Shown piece by piece: positions 1 to 8,668 of a DNA stretch of 21,610 nt. The notes under the pieces were generated by a model, which was not told the DNA's origin, did not search any database, and saw nothing but the letters and a program-made list of their open reading frames with translations. The DNA comes from Prevotella sp. UBA7551 (GTDB lineage: Bacteria; Bacteroidota; Bacteroidia; Bacteroidales; Bacteroidaceae), in assembly GCA_002479145.1 (NCBI GenBank), contig DLLX01000056.1:1-21610 (forward strand). The letters are read 5' to 3'. The first letter of the stretch is position 1. Every line of letters starts with the position of its first letter. Made by a program: the position numbers and the translations under genes.

Positions 1-165
1 CTTGAAGGCATAGCGGTCTATGGCGAAACACTTACGGCAGCAAGATGCCGAAAGAAACAGTGTCAAGTGGCGAAAAGATGGAAAACGTCTCGTTATTTTG
101 TCGATTTCGGTCTAATGACCGATTTGGGTTTATAGTTAGGTAGGGAATGGATGTTGGAAAACCAA
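1..165. other. Non-coding left edge with one copy of a dispersed repeat
   Basis: I see no credible gene here. Positions 88-132 hold a 45-nt segment that aligns without gaps to 9818-9862 with 35 identical bases. Its core at 113-128 (TAATGACCGATTTGGG) is an exact reverse complement of 14632-14647. It lies just beyond the terminator of the susC operon. Confidence 0.6.
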
Positions 166-196
166 CAAGGCACTCCCTGGGTGTGAGAGTGCCTTG
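166..196 (-). terminator. Terminator hairpin at the end of the susC-type operon
   Basis: A perfect 10-bp inverted repeat, CAAGGCACTC (166-175) and GAGTGCCTTG (187-196), has an 11-nt loop. It lies 24 nt past the stop of the last gene of the minus-strand operon. Read on the minus strand it is followed by the moderately T-rich TTGGTTTT, which fits an intrinsic terminator. Confidence 0.7.
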
Positions 197-220
197 CTGT
201 ATGCTCAGATGGAGCGCAGT

Positions 221-1216
221 TTACTTGAAGACCCTTATCTCCGAGATTACAGGGTAGTTGTAATCGTCGCCATATTCAGTACCGTAGGAGCAGCTGCCCA
301 CGCGGAGTTTGGCGTAGCGGCAGGTGATGGGCTGGTAGAAGATGAACGGGCAGGCGGTCTGCTTGGAACCAGGTATCGATGTCAAGTCGGTGAATCCGTC
401 GGTGCGGCTTGTCCACTCCGTGCCGTCAGGGCTGGTGAAAATCTCAACCGATGAGGGGCAGTAGCCCGCTTGGTAACCCCAGTGGAAGGCCAGTGCGGAG
501 AGGGGAAGTTCGGCTCCCAAGTCGACCACGATGTCGTATTGACCTGGTGTCTCATTGACATAGTAGGTTGACTTCTTGCCGTCATTGAGGTCGGCGATGG
601 TGTTTCCGTCAACGGTCACCGTGAATTTGGACTTGTCCACCTCGGTCAGACCCTTGAGGTCGCTGTTAGACTGGCTCTTCACGCAGCTGTTGGTCTGCTT
701 GTAGTTCACTGCGACATAGTAGACATTGTGGTCGCTACCTGCGACGGCTCCGCCCTGAACGGAGGTGATCGCCAATGGTGCGACACCCGATGCGGTCAGC
801 TCATCGACGTCGTTGAGCGCGATGCGGACGGGGTCTGACGATACCATTGCGCCGGCAGGAATGGTCACTGTGGCGTTGATGAGGCCGACAAACTTAGACG
901 GCAGCAGTGTGGTGTCGCCGGAAAAGTCCTTGTTAAGGGAATCGACCTGCGCCAGACTGACCTTGACATCGTTGGCGACGGGCTTGTTGATGTGCACATA
1001 GAAGCTTGCCGTGTCGGTTTTTGCCTGTATGCCGTAGGGCGTGCGCAGCACGTTGAATGTGTGTTGGTTGCCCGGCATGGCGACTTCGTTGATATAAACT
1101 TTCGCCTCATTGGTCTCGGGTGTGGTGGGATAGAGCGTGTCACCCACTTCCGGCTCGCTTTGGCAGGCGGCCAATGCGAGTGGCAAGGCGAGCAATAAGA
1201 AATATTTCGTTTTCAT
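221..1216 (-). CDS. Surface lipoprotein with DUF1735-like and F5/8 type C domains
   Basis: This is a predicted outer-membrane lipoprotein of 331 aa. The signal peptide ends in the lipobox LAAC with the lipidated Cys at residue 18. Residues about 35-165 look like a DUF1735 (BT_3987-like N-terminal) beta domain. Residues about 185-331 look like an F5/8 type C (discoidin) carbohydrate-binding domain, with the DLGAELPLSALAF and EIFTSPDGTEW stretches typical of that fold. I chose the ATG at 1216; a TTG two codons upstream would only add Met-Ile. It is the last gene of the operon, 186 nt after the LamG protein, and is followed by a terminator hairpin. The likely role is a surface glycan-binding protein that captures substrate for the GH18 enzyme and SusCD. 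The binding specificity cannot be read from the sequence. Confidence 0.8.
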   Translation of the reverse strand: MKTKYFLLLALPLALAACQSEPEVGDTLYPTTPETNEAKVYINEVAMPGNQHTFNVLRTPYGIQAKTDTASFYVHINKPVANDVKVSLAQVDSLNKDFSGDTTLLPSKFVGLINATVTIPAGAMVSSDPVRIALNDVDELTASGVAPLAITSVQGGAVAGSDHNVYYVAVNYKQTNSCVKSQSNSDLKGLTEVDKSKFTVTVDGNTIADLNDGKKSTYYVNETPGQYDIVVDLGAELPLSALAFHWGYQAGYCPSSVEIFTSPDGTEWTSRTDGFTDLTSIPGSKQTACPFIFYQPITCRYAKLRVGSCSYGTEYGDDYNYPVISEIRVFK

Positions 1217-1402
1217 AATCAATGTTCATTTCTCCGTGGCCCGCTTCCTTTTATATAAGGAGAAGCGTAGTGTGGCGCGCCTTAGGCGTTGGTGTCGTGG
1301 CGCGTTGGCTGCGGTGAATGTCTTGTTTGTTGGTTAAAATGAAATGGTGCTTTGGCTGAAGCCGTCTCCCTTCCCCCAGTGAAGGAGGAAGGGAAAGGCA
1401 GC
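1217..1402 (-). other. Intergenic spacer with a weak hairpin inside the operon
   Basis: This 186-nt gap is much wider than the 27-, 32- and 21-nt gaps elsewhere in the operon. It holds a 7-bp inverted repeat, CCCTTCC (1368-1374) and GGAAGGG (1387-1393), shortly after the stop of the LamG gene. It could reduce read-through or protect the upstream message. I see no clear promoter of the TAnnTTTG type. Confidence 0.35.
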
Positions 1403-2563
1403 TTATTTACCGTCAATTCTCACGTCTTGTACCCACTCGGGAACAGCCTGGCCGGTGGTTTCGGCATCATTCCCGTTGCCGGAGGCATCGCGGAAGGAGA
1501 AGCCTTTGCCCTCGTCCATCTTATAATAGGTGATGAGGCCCGGCGTTGTGGGGTCGCAGGAATACATATTGTTGGCAATCTCGGCCTGTGTGCGTGCCTT
1601 CTGCCAGAAGCGTACCTCGCTGTACATGGCGCTTCCCAGCCAGTAGGTCGATGGACTACAGATGTCTATCTTGCTTACGTTGGTCGTCTTGCCCGGCAAA
1701 TCCATGGAGTTGTCGAGCTGTCCGTTGACGTACAGGTAGAGCTTCGTGCCGGTGCAGACGAATGCGAGGTGGTACCAGGTGTGCTCGTTGAAGAGCATCT
1801 GCGAGTTCATCTGCGTTCCCTGCGTCTTAATCTGTAAGCGGTTGCCCTCGATGGGGGCGTCGCCGAATCGGATATAGATCTCATCGGGCGTGGCACCGAA
1901 GATGGCTTGGTTGTTGCCTTGGCCCACTTGGGTGTAGAGCACGTCTTTATTGATGTTCATCTCGACTGTCCACTCCGTCAGGGGGTACGTCTTCACGAGC
2001 TCTTTGCTGATGTTGTGCTCACGGTCGAGGACCACGACGGGCTGGATGACGACCTGGTCGAGGATGTAAACAATCTTGCTGCCCGAGGAAAGTACATTGG
2101 CATTGCCGCTGGTATTCTCCAAACGGAAGCCGATGGCGTACTTCTTGCCCGATGTTTTCAGCGCCTCGGTGTAGGGAGGCACGGTCAGTGTGATGGGAGA
2201 TGACACGGATGCGCCGGGCTCGATGGTGGTCTCGTTGGATGAGAGGGTGTAGGCCGACTCTGGCAGGGACTCATAGGGGGTCCCATTGATGCGGTTGTAC
2301 TCGTTGACAACGGCCGTGTCGTAGACCAGACGGTAGCTGCTCTCGGCGTTGGCCACGTCACTCAGCCGCACATTGACCGTGGTTGAGGCGGTCTCCGCGC
2401 CTACCGTGAGCTTCACGGAGGTGTTGGCGTTGGTGTTGGTTTGCAGGATATAGGCCTGATTCGACAGGGTGTCGTACTCGGCATCGTTGCAGCCCGTGAG
2501 CAGCAGGGCACCTAAGGCCATTCCTGCGAGTATGGTTTTGCTGTTGATACTCATTGTCTTCAT
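1403..2563 (-). CDS. Surface lipoprotein with DUF1735 and LamG-like domains
   Basis: A predicted surface lipoprotein of 386 aa. The signal peptide ends in LLTGC, placing the lipidated Cys at residue 25. Residues about 30-165 fit DUF1735: serine/threonine-rich strands, then the VVNEYNRINGTPYESLP stretch seen in this family. Residues about 190-375 fit a LamG/concanavalin-A-like jelly roll, with HTWYHLAFVCTGTKLYLYVNG and a C-terminal ARTQAEIANNM stretch typical of LamG_3 proteins. It follows the GH18 gene by 21 nt, so it is almost certainly co-transcribed. Proteins of this build sit next to GH18 enzymes in Bacteroides N-glycan loci and act as surface glycan-binding proteins. A second Met three codons in is a possible alternative start; the signal peptide is intact from either. 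Confidence 0.82.
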   Translation of the reverse strand: MKTMSINSKTILAGMALGALLLTGCNDAEYDTLSNQAYILQTNTNANTSVKLTVGAETASTTVNVRLSDVANAESSYRLVYDTAVVNEYNRINGTPYESLPESAYTLSSNETTIEPGASVSSPITLTVPPYTEALKTSGKKYAIGFRLENTSGNANVLSSGSKIVYILDQVVIQPVVVLDREHNISKELVKTYPLTEWTVEMNINKDVLYTQVGQGNNQAIFGATPDEIYIRFGDAPIEGNRLQIKTQGTQMNSQMLFNEHTWYHLAFVCTGTKLYLYVNGQLDNSMDLPGKTTNVSKIDICSPSTYWLGSAMYSEVRFWQKARTQAEIANNMYSCDPTTPGLITYYKMDEGKGFSFRDASGNGNDAETTGQAVPEWVQDVRIDGK

Positions 2564-2584
2564 CTTTTAATAAGGATAAAAATG

Positions 2585-3613
2585 CTACTTGACTGCCGGG
2601 TTCATGATTTGGATGGCCTTGCGCAGGGCGGGGTAGGAAGGCTGTTTGCCGGCATTGTACTCATACTCCATGTGGTAGGTACCGACTCCACCCTTAGGTA
2701 ATAGCAGGCCGTTGATGCTGGGAATCCAGCGCGCCATGCCCTCCAAACTCATCATCTGGTTGCCGTTACGGTCGAGATAGGACACGCCACCGGCTGCGGC
2801 ATAGTTCTCAAAGTTCTCCGTTACGATGTAGCGTTTGGCCACTTCGAGCGGGGTGAGCACTCCATCGAAGTTGCGGATGGTGCTGTTGAGCCGCGAGTCG
2901 AGGTCCGCATCGCCAGAGCAGGAGTAGGCTTGCACGATGAAATAGTTGAAGTAGTCGCCCACTTCGGGGTTGATGCTTTGCGGTTCACCGTCGATGACAA
3001 GCATCCTCTGTGTGCCCGACTTCGGTCCGATGCGCTTTCCGAGTTCCTCGATGAACACTTTCTCAGCCTCTGGGCGGCCGGAAATGTTGCCCGGAGAGCC
3101 ATAATGTGGCTCATAGTCGTAGTCGAAGCCGTCGTAACCATACTTGTCGATGGTGTCGCAGATGGCGTTTGCATAGCGACGGATGGCCTCATCGCCCTTT
3201 CCCCAGAACTCATTGGGGTCCTTTCCCTCTGGGGTGAGCTGGTCTCCCACGTTGGCTACGATGAAGCAAAGCAGCGCACGGGTGCCCTTTACCTTCTGAA
3301 CGTATTCCAAATCGGCCTTACGCTCGGGTGTTAGGTTGCGCCAGTTGCCCCAGATGGAGACGAAATCGACACTGTCGGGAAGCCCGCGCAGTGAGTTTTC
3401 AAGCGAGGCTCCCGCGCCTACCCAGTTGCCAAACCATCCGAAGGCTACGGGATGGTCGGTCTGCTTGTACGCCCTCAGCTGCTCGTAGTACTGCTCCGAG
3501 CGGTCGGGGTCGGTCAAGTTGGCTGGATCTTTTATCTCTGTATCGGTGTCGCAGGCGCTGGCAAACACCGTGATGCCTACGGCAACCAACAGTATTTTGA
3601 ACAAATCTTTCAT
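2585..3613 (-). CDS. GH18 endo-beta-N-acetylglucosaminidase-type lipoprotein
   Basis: A glycoside hydrolase family 18 enzyme of 342 aa, expected to cut the GlcNAc-beta-1,4-GlcNAc core of N-glycans at the cell surface. The signal peptide ends in the lipobox FASAC (Cys21). The GH18 signature DGFDYDYEP lies at residues 161-169; Glu168 is the predicted catalytic acid and Asp166 its usual partner. The GWFGNW strand at 59-64 and the FIVQAYS strand at 225-231 match expected barrel strands that line the active site. The length suits a single catalytic barrel of the EndoF/EndoH type. Unlike B. thetaiotaomicron BT3987 it has no room for an N-terminal DUF1735 domain; that domain is on the two neighbouring lipoproteins instead. 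The gene lies 32 nt after SusD. A chitinase role is less likely given the operon, but glycan specificity is inference. Confidence 0.88.
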   Translation of the reverse strand: MKDLFKILLVAVGITVFASACDTDTEIKDPANLTDPDRSEQYYEQLRAYKQTDHPVAFGWFGNWVGAGASLENSLRGLPDSVDFVSIWGNWRNLTPERKADLEYVQKVKGTRALLCFIVANVGDQLTPEGKDPNEFWGKGDEAIRRYANAICDTIDKYGYDGFDYDYEPHYGSPGNISGRPEAEKVFIEELGKRIGPKSGTQRMLVIDGEPQSINPEVGDYFNYFIVQAYSCSGDADLDSRLNSTIRNFDGVLTPLEVAKRYIVTENFENYAAAGGVSYLDRNGNQMMSLEGMARWIPSINGLLLPKGGVGTYHMEYEYNAGKQPSYPALRKAIQIMNPAVK

Positions 3614-3645
3614 TGTTTATCGTTTTTGTTTTGAAATGATTGATG

Positions 3646-5193
3646 CTACTTCTGCCACCACATCTTTGTCGCATAGGTGTCCGGACCGCCGAGCAGCTGC
3701 ACGGCTTTCTGGTAGTTAACACTGTTTTGGACGGGCTCCATGTAGTCGAAAGGAAGACGATTGGGTACTGTGAGGTCGTAGGTCGTCGACTGTGCCGACG
3801 GGAAAACCTTGGGATACCCAGTGCGGCGAATCTCGTCCCAGGCCTCCTGTCCGTCGGGGAAGAGGGCGATCCACTTCTGCACGATGAGTCTTTCGAGCTT
3901 CTCTTCGGCCGATGCGCTGTCGTCCCACTTGACGGTAATGGTGCTCATCTTGCTGTGATCCTGTCCGTATCCGTTGGCAGCATCCACATAATCGGCTGGA
4001 GTTGCGGTGCTGTTGGCGATGTAGTCGGCGGCTCCGCTGGCTCCCCACTGCTCAAAGGAGAGCGTGATGGCCTCGTTGTAGAGCGACTCCACCGTGCCGC
4101 CCATGCCACTCCAGCCTGCCAAGGCGCCCTCGGCGCGGCAGAATGTCATCTCGGCGGCGGTCATCCACGTGCCCCTTGAGTCTTGAGAAACTTTGGCAGC
4201 AGAGTAGATTGCGTCTGCTACCGACTTGTTACCAATCTTCGCTCCCGCGCGACAACCGATGATAGCGCGGTCGCCCGCCGTTGCAGGTGTGCTGAAATAC
4301 TGGGTCAATCGCGGGTCGTTGTAGCCCGTCATGTAACTCTCGATGTCCGCGCAGGCACGGGTGTCTCCCCATTCCACGGAGGTCTTATAGAGCCCATTGG
4401 GCACATAGTAGATGGAAGCGTTGTCCGCATTGGACGTGATGACGCCGTCTTTCACGGCCTTCTCGCCCACGGTACGGGCGTAATCAGGCTCGACGAAGCG
4501 CATACGGATGGCCATGCGGAGCTTGAGGGAGTTGGCATACTTCACCCATTTGGTGAAGTCGCCGTCGTAAACCTTGTCCGAACTGGTGAACTGTGTGAGC
4601 GTTCCGCCGCCCGCCTGAATCATCGGAGTGATGATGCCGATGGCCTTGTCGAGGTCATCGACGAGCGTGTGGTAAATCTTCTGCTGCGAAGAGTAGGCGT
4701 TGGCATCCTCCTCTGCGCCGATAGGCATCGGGCCATACATGTCCGTCAGGCGGAGGAAAGACTGTGCACGGAGAATCAATGCCCATGCGTAGCTGAGGCT
4801 TTCCGTGCCCGTGAGGCGCACGATCTCGTTGAAGGCCGACACCGTCTTGGGCATGCTGTCGGCGAATGGGTAGCGCACCCAGTTCACCGGAGCGTTCATC
4901 CGGACGAAGTTGTTGCTCGCAAAACCGTTGTTGGCGTAGGTGAAATAGCGGCCCAGATAGTTGCCAATGAGGTCTTGGTTCATCTGATAGGTGTTCTCCT
5001 GCTCGGGGAATGCCTCGTTTTGCATCTGCACAAGGAATGACCCTGTGCTGTAGTTGTCGCGTCCAAGTTCCTCGGAAGAGGCCATGTCTCCAGGGCGATT
5101 GGCCTCCTCGAAGCCCGCAGTGCAACCTGTGACGAGCAGGGCTGATGCCGCGAAGAGGGAAATGCCGGAGAGCTTGAATATCTTATTTTTCAT
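3646..5193 (-). CDS. SusD/RagB-family outer-membrane lipoprotein
   Basis: The SusD-like partner of the upstream SusC, 515 aa, the usual size. The signal peptide ends in LLVTGC (Cys24). The protein has the alpha-helical TPR-like layout of the family: SYAWALILRAQSFLRLTDMYGPMP near residue 135-158, then a helical pair ending KWVKYANSLKLRMAIRM. The C-terminal part has the KWIALFPDGQEAWDEIRRTGYP stretch and ends KMWWQK, both typical of the SusD-like_2 branch. It lies 27 nt after susC. SusD proteins cap the SusC barrel and bind the incoming oligosaccharide. Surface exposure follows from the family. The substrate here is inferred from the GH18 neighbour. Confidence 0.92.
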   Translation of the reverse strand: MKNKIFKLSGISLFAASALLVTGCTAGFEEANRPGDMASSEELGRDNYSTGSFLVQMQNEAFPEQENTYQMNQDLIGNYLGRYFTYANNGFASNNFVRMNAPVNWVRYPFADSMPKTVSAFNEIVRLTGTESLSYAWALILRAQSFLRLTDMYGPMPIGAEEDANAYSSQQKIYHTLVDDLDKAIGIITPMIQAGGGTLTQFTSSDKVYDGDFTKWVKYANSLKLRMAIRMRFVEPDYARTVGEKAVKDGVITSNADNASIYYVPNGLYKTSVEWGDTRACADIESYMTGYNDPRLTQYFSTPATAGDRAIIGCRAGAKIGNKSVADAIYSAAKVSQDSRGTWMTAAEMTFCRAEGALAGWSGMGGTVESLYNEAITLSFEQWGASGAADYIANSTATPADYVDAANGYGQDHSKMSTITVKWDDSASAEEKLERLIVQKWIALFPDGQEAWDEIRRTGYPKVFPSAQSTTYDLTVPNRLPFDYMEPVQNSVNYQKAVQLLGGPDTYATKMWWQK

Positions 5194-5220
5194 TTTTCTT
5201 CCTTATTATATAATGTATGA

Positions 5221-8200
5221 TTAGAATTTCAGCTTGATGTTGAAGCCGAGTGAGCGCAGGCTGGGCTGCATGAAGTAGTCGAAGCCCTGATAGAATGTGC
5301 CTGTAGAGCCGGTCGTCTCGGGGTCAAATGGTGCCTTGCAGTAGATCAAGAAGAGGTTGTTGGCCGTAACTCCCAAGGTGAGATCCATGCCTCCAAGCCA
5401 CTTGCGCGGGAAGTTATAGCTGATGTGTGCCTCTTGCAGACGGACGTTGGTGGCGCTGTAGATGTACTCCGACCAGATGGGGTTGTCGCCACCCACCACG
5501 CTGTAGTAGCTTTCGGCCGACACCTTTCCTGTGTTGACGGCTACGCCTCCGTTGTCCCTTGCGTCGGCAGTGGCCTTTGAAACGCCGTAGTAGTCGAGCA
5601 GGGCTTGGGTCTGACTCAGCACGATACCGCCGAGGCGTGCGGTGATGAGGAAGCCTACGTTGATGCCTTTCCAGGAGAATTCGTTGCTGAATCCGAGGTT
5701 ACCCTTCGGAAGCACAGACCCGCAATACTTCGGGTTGGAGAGCGTTTGGCGCATCACATTGCCGCTGGCATCGAGCGCGATGTTGCCCTCGTTGTCCCGT
5801 GCAAAGTCGGAATAGGAGTAAACGTCGCCCATCGTGCCGCCCTTCTTGAGGATGACATTGACTCCGCTGAGTCCGGCACAGCTGATGACTTCGTTGGGAT
5901 CATCGAGCAGATCGATGATCTTGTTGCGGTTCATGCTGTAGGTGAAGGAGCTGTTCCAGGTGAAGTCGCCCCATGTCTTGTTGTATCCCAGTGCCAGCTC
6001 GATGCCTCGGTTGCGCACGTTACCCGTCTGCACATACTCTTGGCTGTAGCCCTCGCCGACCGTGATGGGGCGGAGGAAGGTCTGCTTGCGGGTGTTGGAC
6101 TGGTAGAATGTGACGTCAAGCGTGAGGGCATTGTCGAAGAAGCGCGCCGTAAGGCCGGCCTCCCACGAGTTGGTGCGCTCAGGATAGAACGTGTCCGGGA
6201 ACTTGTAAGTCACGGTGGAGTAGCTCTGTGAGGCTGGGTTGTATTCATAGCGCCACCTTGACGCGATGTTCGGACTGATGGCAGAACCCACCGAAGCCCA
6301 CGATCCGCGCACTTTCAGGAAGCTGATAAACTCGGGCAAGCGGGCCATCTGGGAGATGATCGCCGACATACCCACCGACGGATAGAAGAACGACTCATGC
6401 TTCGTACCGGCAAGAGCGGAGTCCCAATCGTTGCGTCCTGTGAGGGTGAGGAACAGCATGCTCTTCCATCCCAGCTCCGCATTGGCGAAGATGGAGTTGA
6501 TGTAGTGCTTGTTGAATTCGAAGATGGGTCGGTTGTCGTTGGTAGCTGTCGCATAGTCGATGGCGTTAGGGGTGAAGATATTGGACGGAGCCTTGAGTCC
6601 ACCCTGGTAGCCATAGTCCTCATACTGTGTGCGTTGGAACGATCCACCGATGTTGGCGCCGATGGAGAAGTTGCCCAGTGTCTTGTTGATATTGGCCATC
6701 AAGTCACCGTAGAGTGCCTGGTCGGACACGTTCTCATACTTGTAGAAGCCATAGGGGCTGTGGGCGAAGATGTTGATGGTGGACGCGTAGCGCTGGTCCT
6801 CAAACTTCGTGTTGGTGCGGTCGAAGCGCAAACGTCCCGTCACATCGAGCCAAGGCGTGACCTGATACTTCAGGCTGGCGTTGGTCATGTAGCGATGCTT
6901 GTGGTTGATGCGGTTCATGCGCTTCGCCACCCAGTAGGGATTCTGCATCTGGAGCGCGTCGCCGAAGTTCCAGTTCTGCACATAGATGCCGCGCGAGGCA
7001 TCCCATACCTCGAAGGTCCGGATGGCATCGAAGCTCTCGCCACGCGGGAAAAGGTAGAGCGCCACGAGCGGATTGAAGTACTGTCCCTGTGCCATGAGGT
7101 TGCGGTCGTTCTGGTTGACGTAGCTGAAGTTGACGTCGAGCGTCAGCTTGTCGTTCAGAAACTTCGTCGTGTTGCGCACCGTGAAGTTGTAGCGGTTGTA
7201 CTTATTGTCGGGAATGATGCCGCGCGCATTGGTCGTACCCACCGAGAGATAGGTCTGGTTGCGGTCGTTGCCCACGGTGAGGGAGACGTTGTTCTGGATG
7301 TTCGTTCCCGTGTTGAAGAAGTCTTCCGGCTCAAACCCGCTGTAGGGCGACCCGCCTTTCTCGCCCCATGAGCGCACTTCGCCCGGCCTGTTGGCATAAG
7401 TGTTTTGGAATTCGGGCATCTTGAACGGGCTGAGGAACTGACTGCTGTTGGAAATCGTCACCTGCACGCGTCCTTTGCTTCCCTTCTTGGTGGTGATCAT
7501 GATGACTCCCTGTGCGGCAGCAGAGCCATAGAGGGCGGCTGCGGCCGGACCGCTGAGCACGCTGATGGACTCGATGTCCTCAGAGTTGATGTCAGCTATG
7601 CCCTCACCGCCGGGCTGCACGGAGTACATGCTTCCCGTCTCGCCGTTGTTGCGGTTGTTGATGGGCACGCCGTCCACCACATACAGCGCCTGATTGCTCT
7701 GGTTGATCGACTTCGGACCGCGCATCACCACGCGCGTGGCGCCACCCACACCGGCCGATGAGGTGTTGATGTTCACACCTGCCACCTTGCCGGCGAGCGA
7801 ACTCATGAAGTTGGTGCTCTTGACCGTGGTCAACTCGTCGCTGCTCACCTGCTGTACGTTGTACGACAGGGCCTTCTCTGAGCGGCGGATGCCCAAGGCT
7901 GTCACCACAACCTCGCCCAATTGGCGATCGTTGGGCTTCATCGTGATGGTCATGCCCACCCCTGTGGCGGGCACTTCCACTGCGGTATAGCCGAGATAGC
8001 TCACGGAGAGCGTGCTCCCGTCGGGCACTTTCAGCTCAAAGCGCCCGTCAATGTCGGTCACGGTGACCAATTTCGTGCCTTTCACCGATACGGTAGCCCC
8101 GATGATGGGCTCACCTTTCTCGTCAAGCACCGTTCCGCCGACCGTCTTTCCGTCGTCCTGCGCGGCCGCAGGAGCGGCCTTGTCCGTAGGCGACATGGCC

Positions 8201-8277
8201 GCGCTGGCGGGCAGCGGCGACAGGCATATCGCCGAGACGATGATGCCTTTCAGCATGTTGGATTGGAATTTGTCCAT
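5221..8277 (-). CDS. SusC/RagA-family TonB-dependent outer-membrane transporter
   Basis: First gene of the glycan locus, 1018 aa, the usual length for SusC. A signal peptide (residues 1 to about 26, ending PLPASA) is followed by a carboxypeptidase-D-regulatory-like beta domain (about 46-113) and the junction EVVVTALGIRRSEKALSY. The TonB plug spans about 134-266, with NQALYVVDGVPI and ITTKKGSKGRV. The rest is a 22-strand barrel ending in the aromatic residue Phe, as barrel proteins do. There is no N-terminal STN domain, so it is not expected to signal to an anti-sigma factor directly. It imports glycan released at the surface in a TonB-dependent way, with SusD as lid. A TATTTTTG promoter element lies about 100 nt upstream of the start. 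Confidence 0.94.
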   Translation of the reverse strand: MDKFQSNMLKGIIVSAICLSPLPASAAMSPTDKAAPAAAQDDGKTVGGTVLDEKGEPIIGATVSVKGTKLVTVTDIDGRFELKVPDGSTLSVSYLGYTAVEVPATGVGMTITMKPNDRQLGEVVVTALGIRRSEKALSYNVQQVSSDELTTVKSTNFMSSLAGKVAGVNINTSSAGVGGATRVVMRGPKSINQSNQALYVVDGVPINNRNNGETGSMYSVQPGGEGIADINSEDIESISVLSGPAAAALYGSAAAQGVIMITTKKGSKGRVQVTISNSSQFLSPFKMPEFQNTYANRPGEVRSWGEKGGSPYSGFEPEDFFNTGTNIQNNVSLTVGNDRNQTYLSVGTTNARGIIPDNKYNRYNFTVRNTTKFLNDKLTLDVNFSYVNQNDRNLMAQGQYFNPLVALYLFPRGESFDAIRTFEVWDASRGIYVQNWNFGDALQMQNPYWVAKRMNRINHKHRYMTNASLKYQVTPWLDVTGRLRFDRTNTKFEDQRYASTINIFAHSPYGFYKYENVSDQALYGDLMANINKTLGNFSIGANIGGSFQRTQYEDYGYQGGLKAPSNIFTPNAIDYATATNDNRPIFEFNKHYINSIFANAELGWKSMLFLTLTGRNDWDSALAGTKHESFFYPSVGMSAIISQMARLPEFISFLKVRGSWASVGSAISPNIASRWRYEYNPASQSYSTVTYKFPDTFYPERTNSWEAGLTARFFDNALTLDVTFYQSNTRKQTFLRPITVGEGYSQEYVQTGNVRNRGIELALGYNKTWGDFTWNSSFTYSMNRNKIIDLLDDPNEVISCAGLSGVNVILKKGGTMGDVYSYSDFARDNEGNIALDASGNVMRQTLSNPKYCGSVLPKGNLGFSNEFSWKGINVGFLITARLGGIVLSQTQALLDYYGVSKATADARDNGGVAVNTGKVSAESYYSVVGGDNPIWSEYIYSATNVRLQEAHISYNFPRKWLGGMDLTLGVTANNLFLIYCKAPFDPETTGSTGTFYQGFDYFMQPSLRSLGFNIKLKF

Positions 8278-8378
8278 AGAATCTTATTTTAATTGAATTG
8301 TTTCCTTTTTGTCATGCAATCTTAACCATTTCTTAACTCATGTTCAACATGTTTGTAATGGGTGGAATGTTATGACGG

Positions 8379-8386
8379 CAAAAATA
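8379..8386 (-). promoter_or_regulatory. Bacteroidetes -7 promoter element for the susC operon
   Basis: On the minus strand this reads TATTTTTG, an exact match to the Bacteroidetes -7 consensus TAnnTTTG. It lies 101 nt before the susC start. I do not find a clean -33 TTTG at the expected 19-21 nt spacing, so the promoter may need an activator, which would suit a substrate-induced locus. Confidence 0.5.
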
Positions 8387-8557
8387 GTAAAATTTCCGCT
8401 AACAGCGTGTAATTTTTTAAAAAAACTTCAACATAAGGGCAAAGAAACCCATTTATTGCTTCTTTCTTGTCGCAAGATGGGGGGCAGGACAACCTTTCGC
8501 CATAGTCTCCAGTCTTTGGCAGTAGCGGTCTTTGCAGGAGAAAAATCCGATCAGATG

Positions 8558-8589
8558 CTTGCGGATGTGTGCGGAAAGTCTTATTTTTG
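8558..8589 (+). promoter_or_regulatory. Promoter for the haemolysin III-like gene
   Basis: CTTG at 8558-8561, a one-base variant of the -33 TTTG, is followed after 20 nt by TATTTTTG at 8582-8589, an exact match to TAnnTTTG. The spacing is that of the Bacteroidetes primary promoter. The start codon at 8669 is 79 nt downstream. Confidence 0.6.
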
Positions 8590-8668
8590 CATGCCCTTTA
8601 AGCCGCAATGGCGGCGGGGGGGCTGGGTCTGTGCCCTAACCGAGATAATACTTAATGATAAGCCGTTG

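Noticed and set aside
6397..7371. Long plus-strand frames opposite susC and other genes (e.g. 324 codons here, 294 codons opposite miaB)
   Set aside because: They mirror the codon structure of well-identified minus-strand genes and have Val/Ala/His-rich shadow compositions with no domain.
8309..8668. 120-codon upstream extension of the haemolysin III frame
   Set aside because: It has no family similarity, contains the promoter at 8558-8589, and the standard family start is the ATG at 8669.
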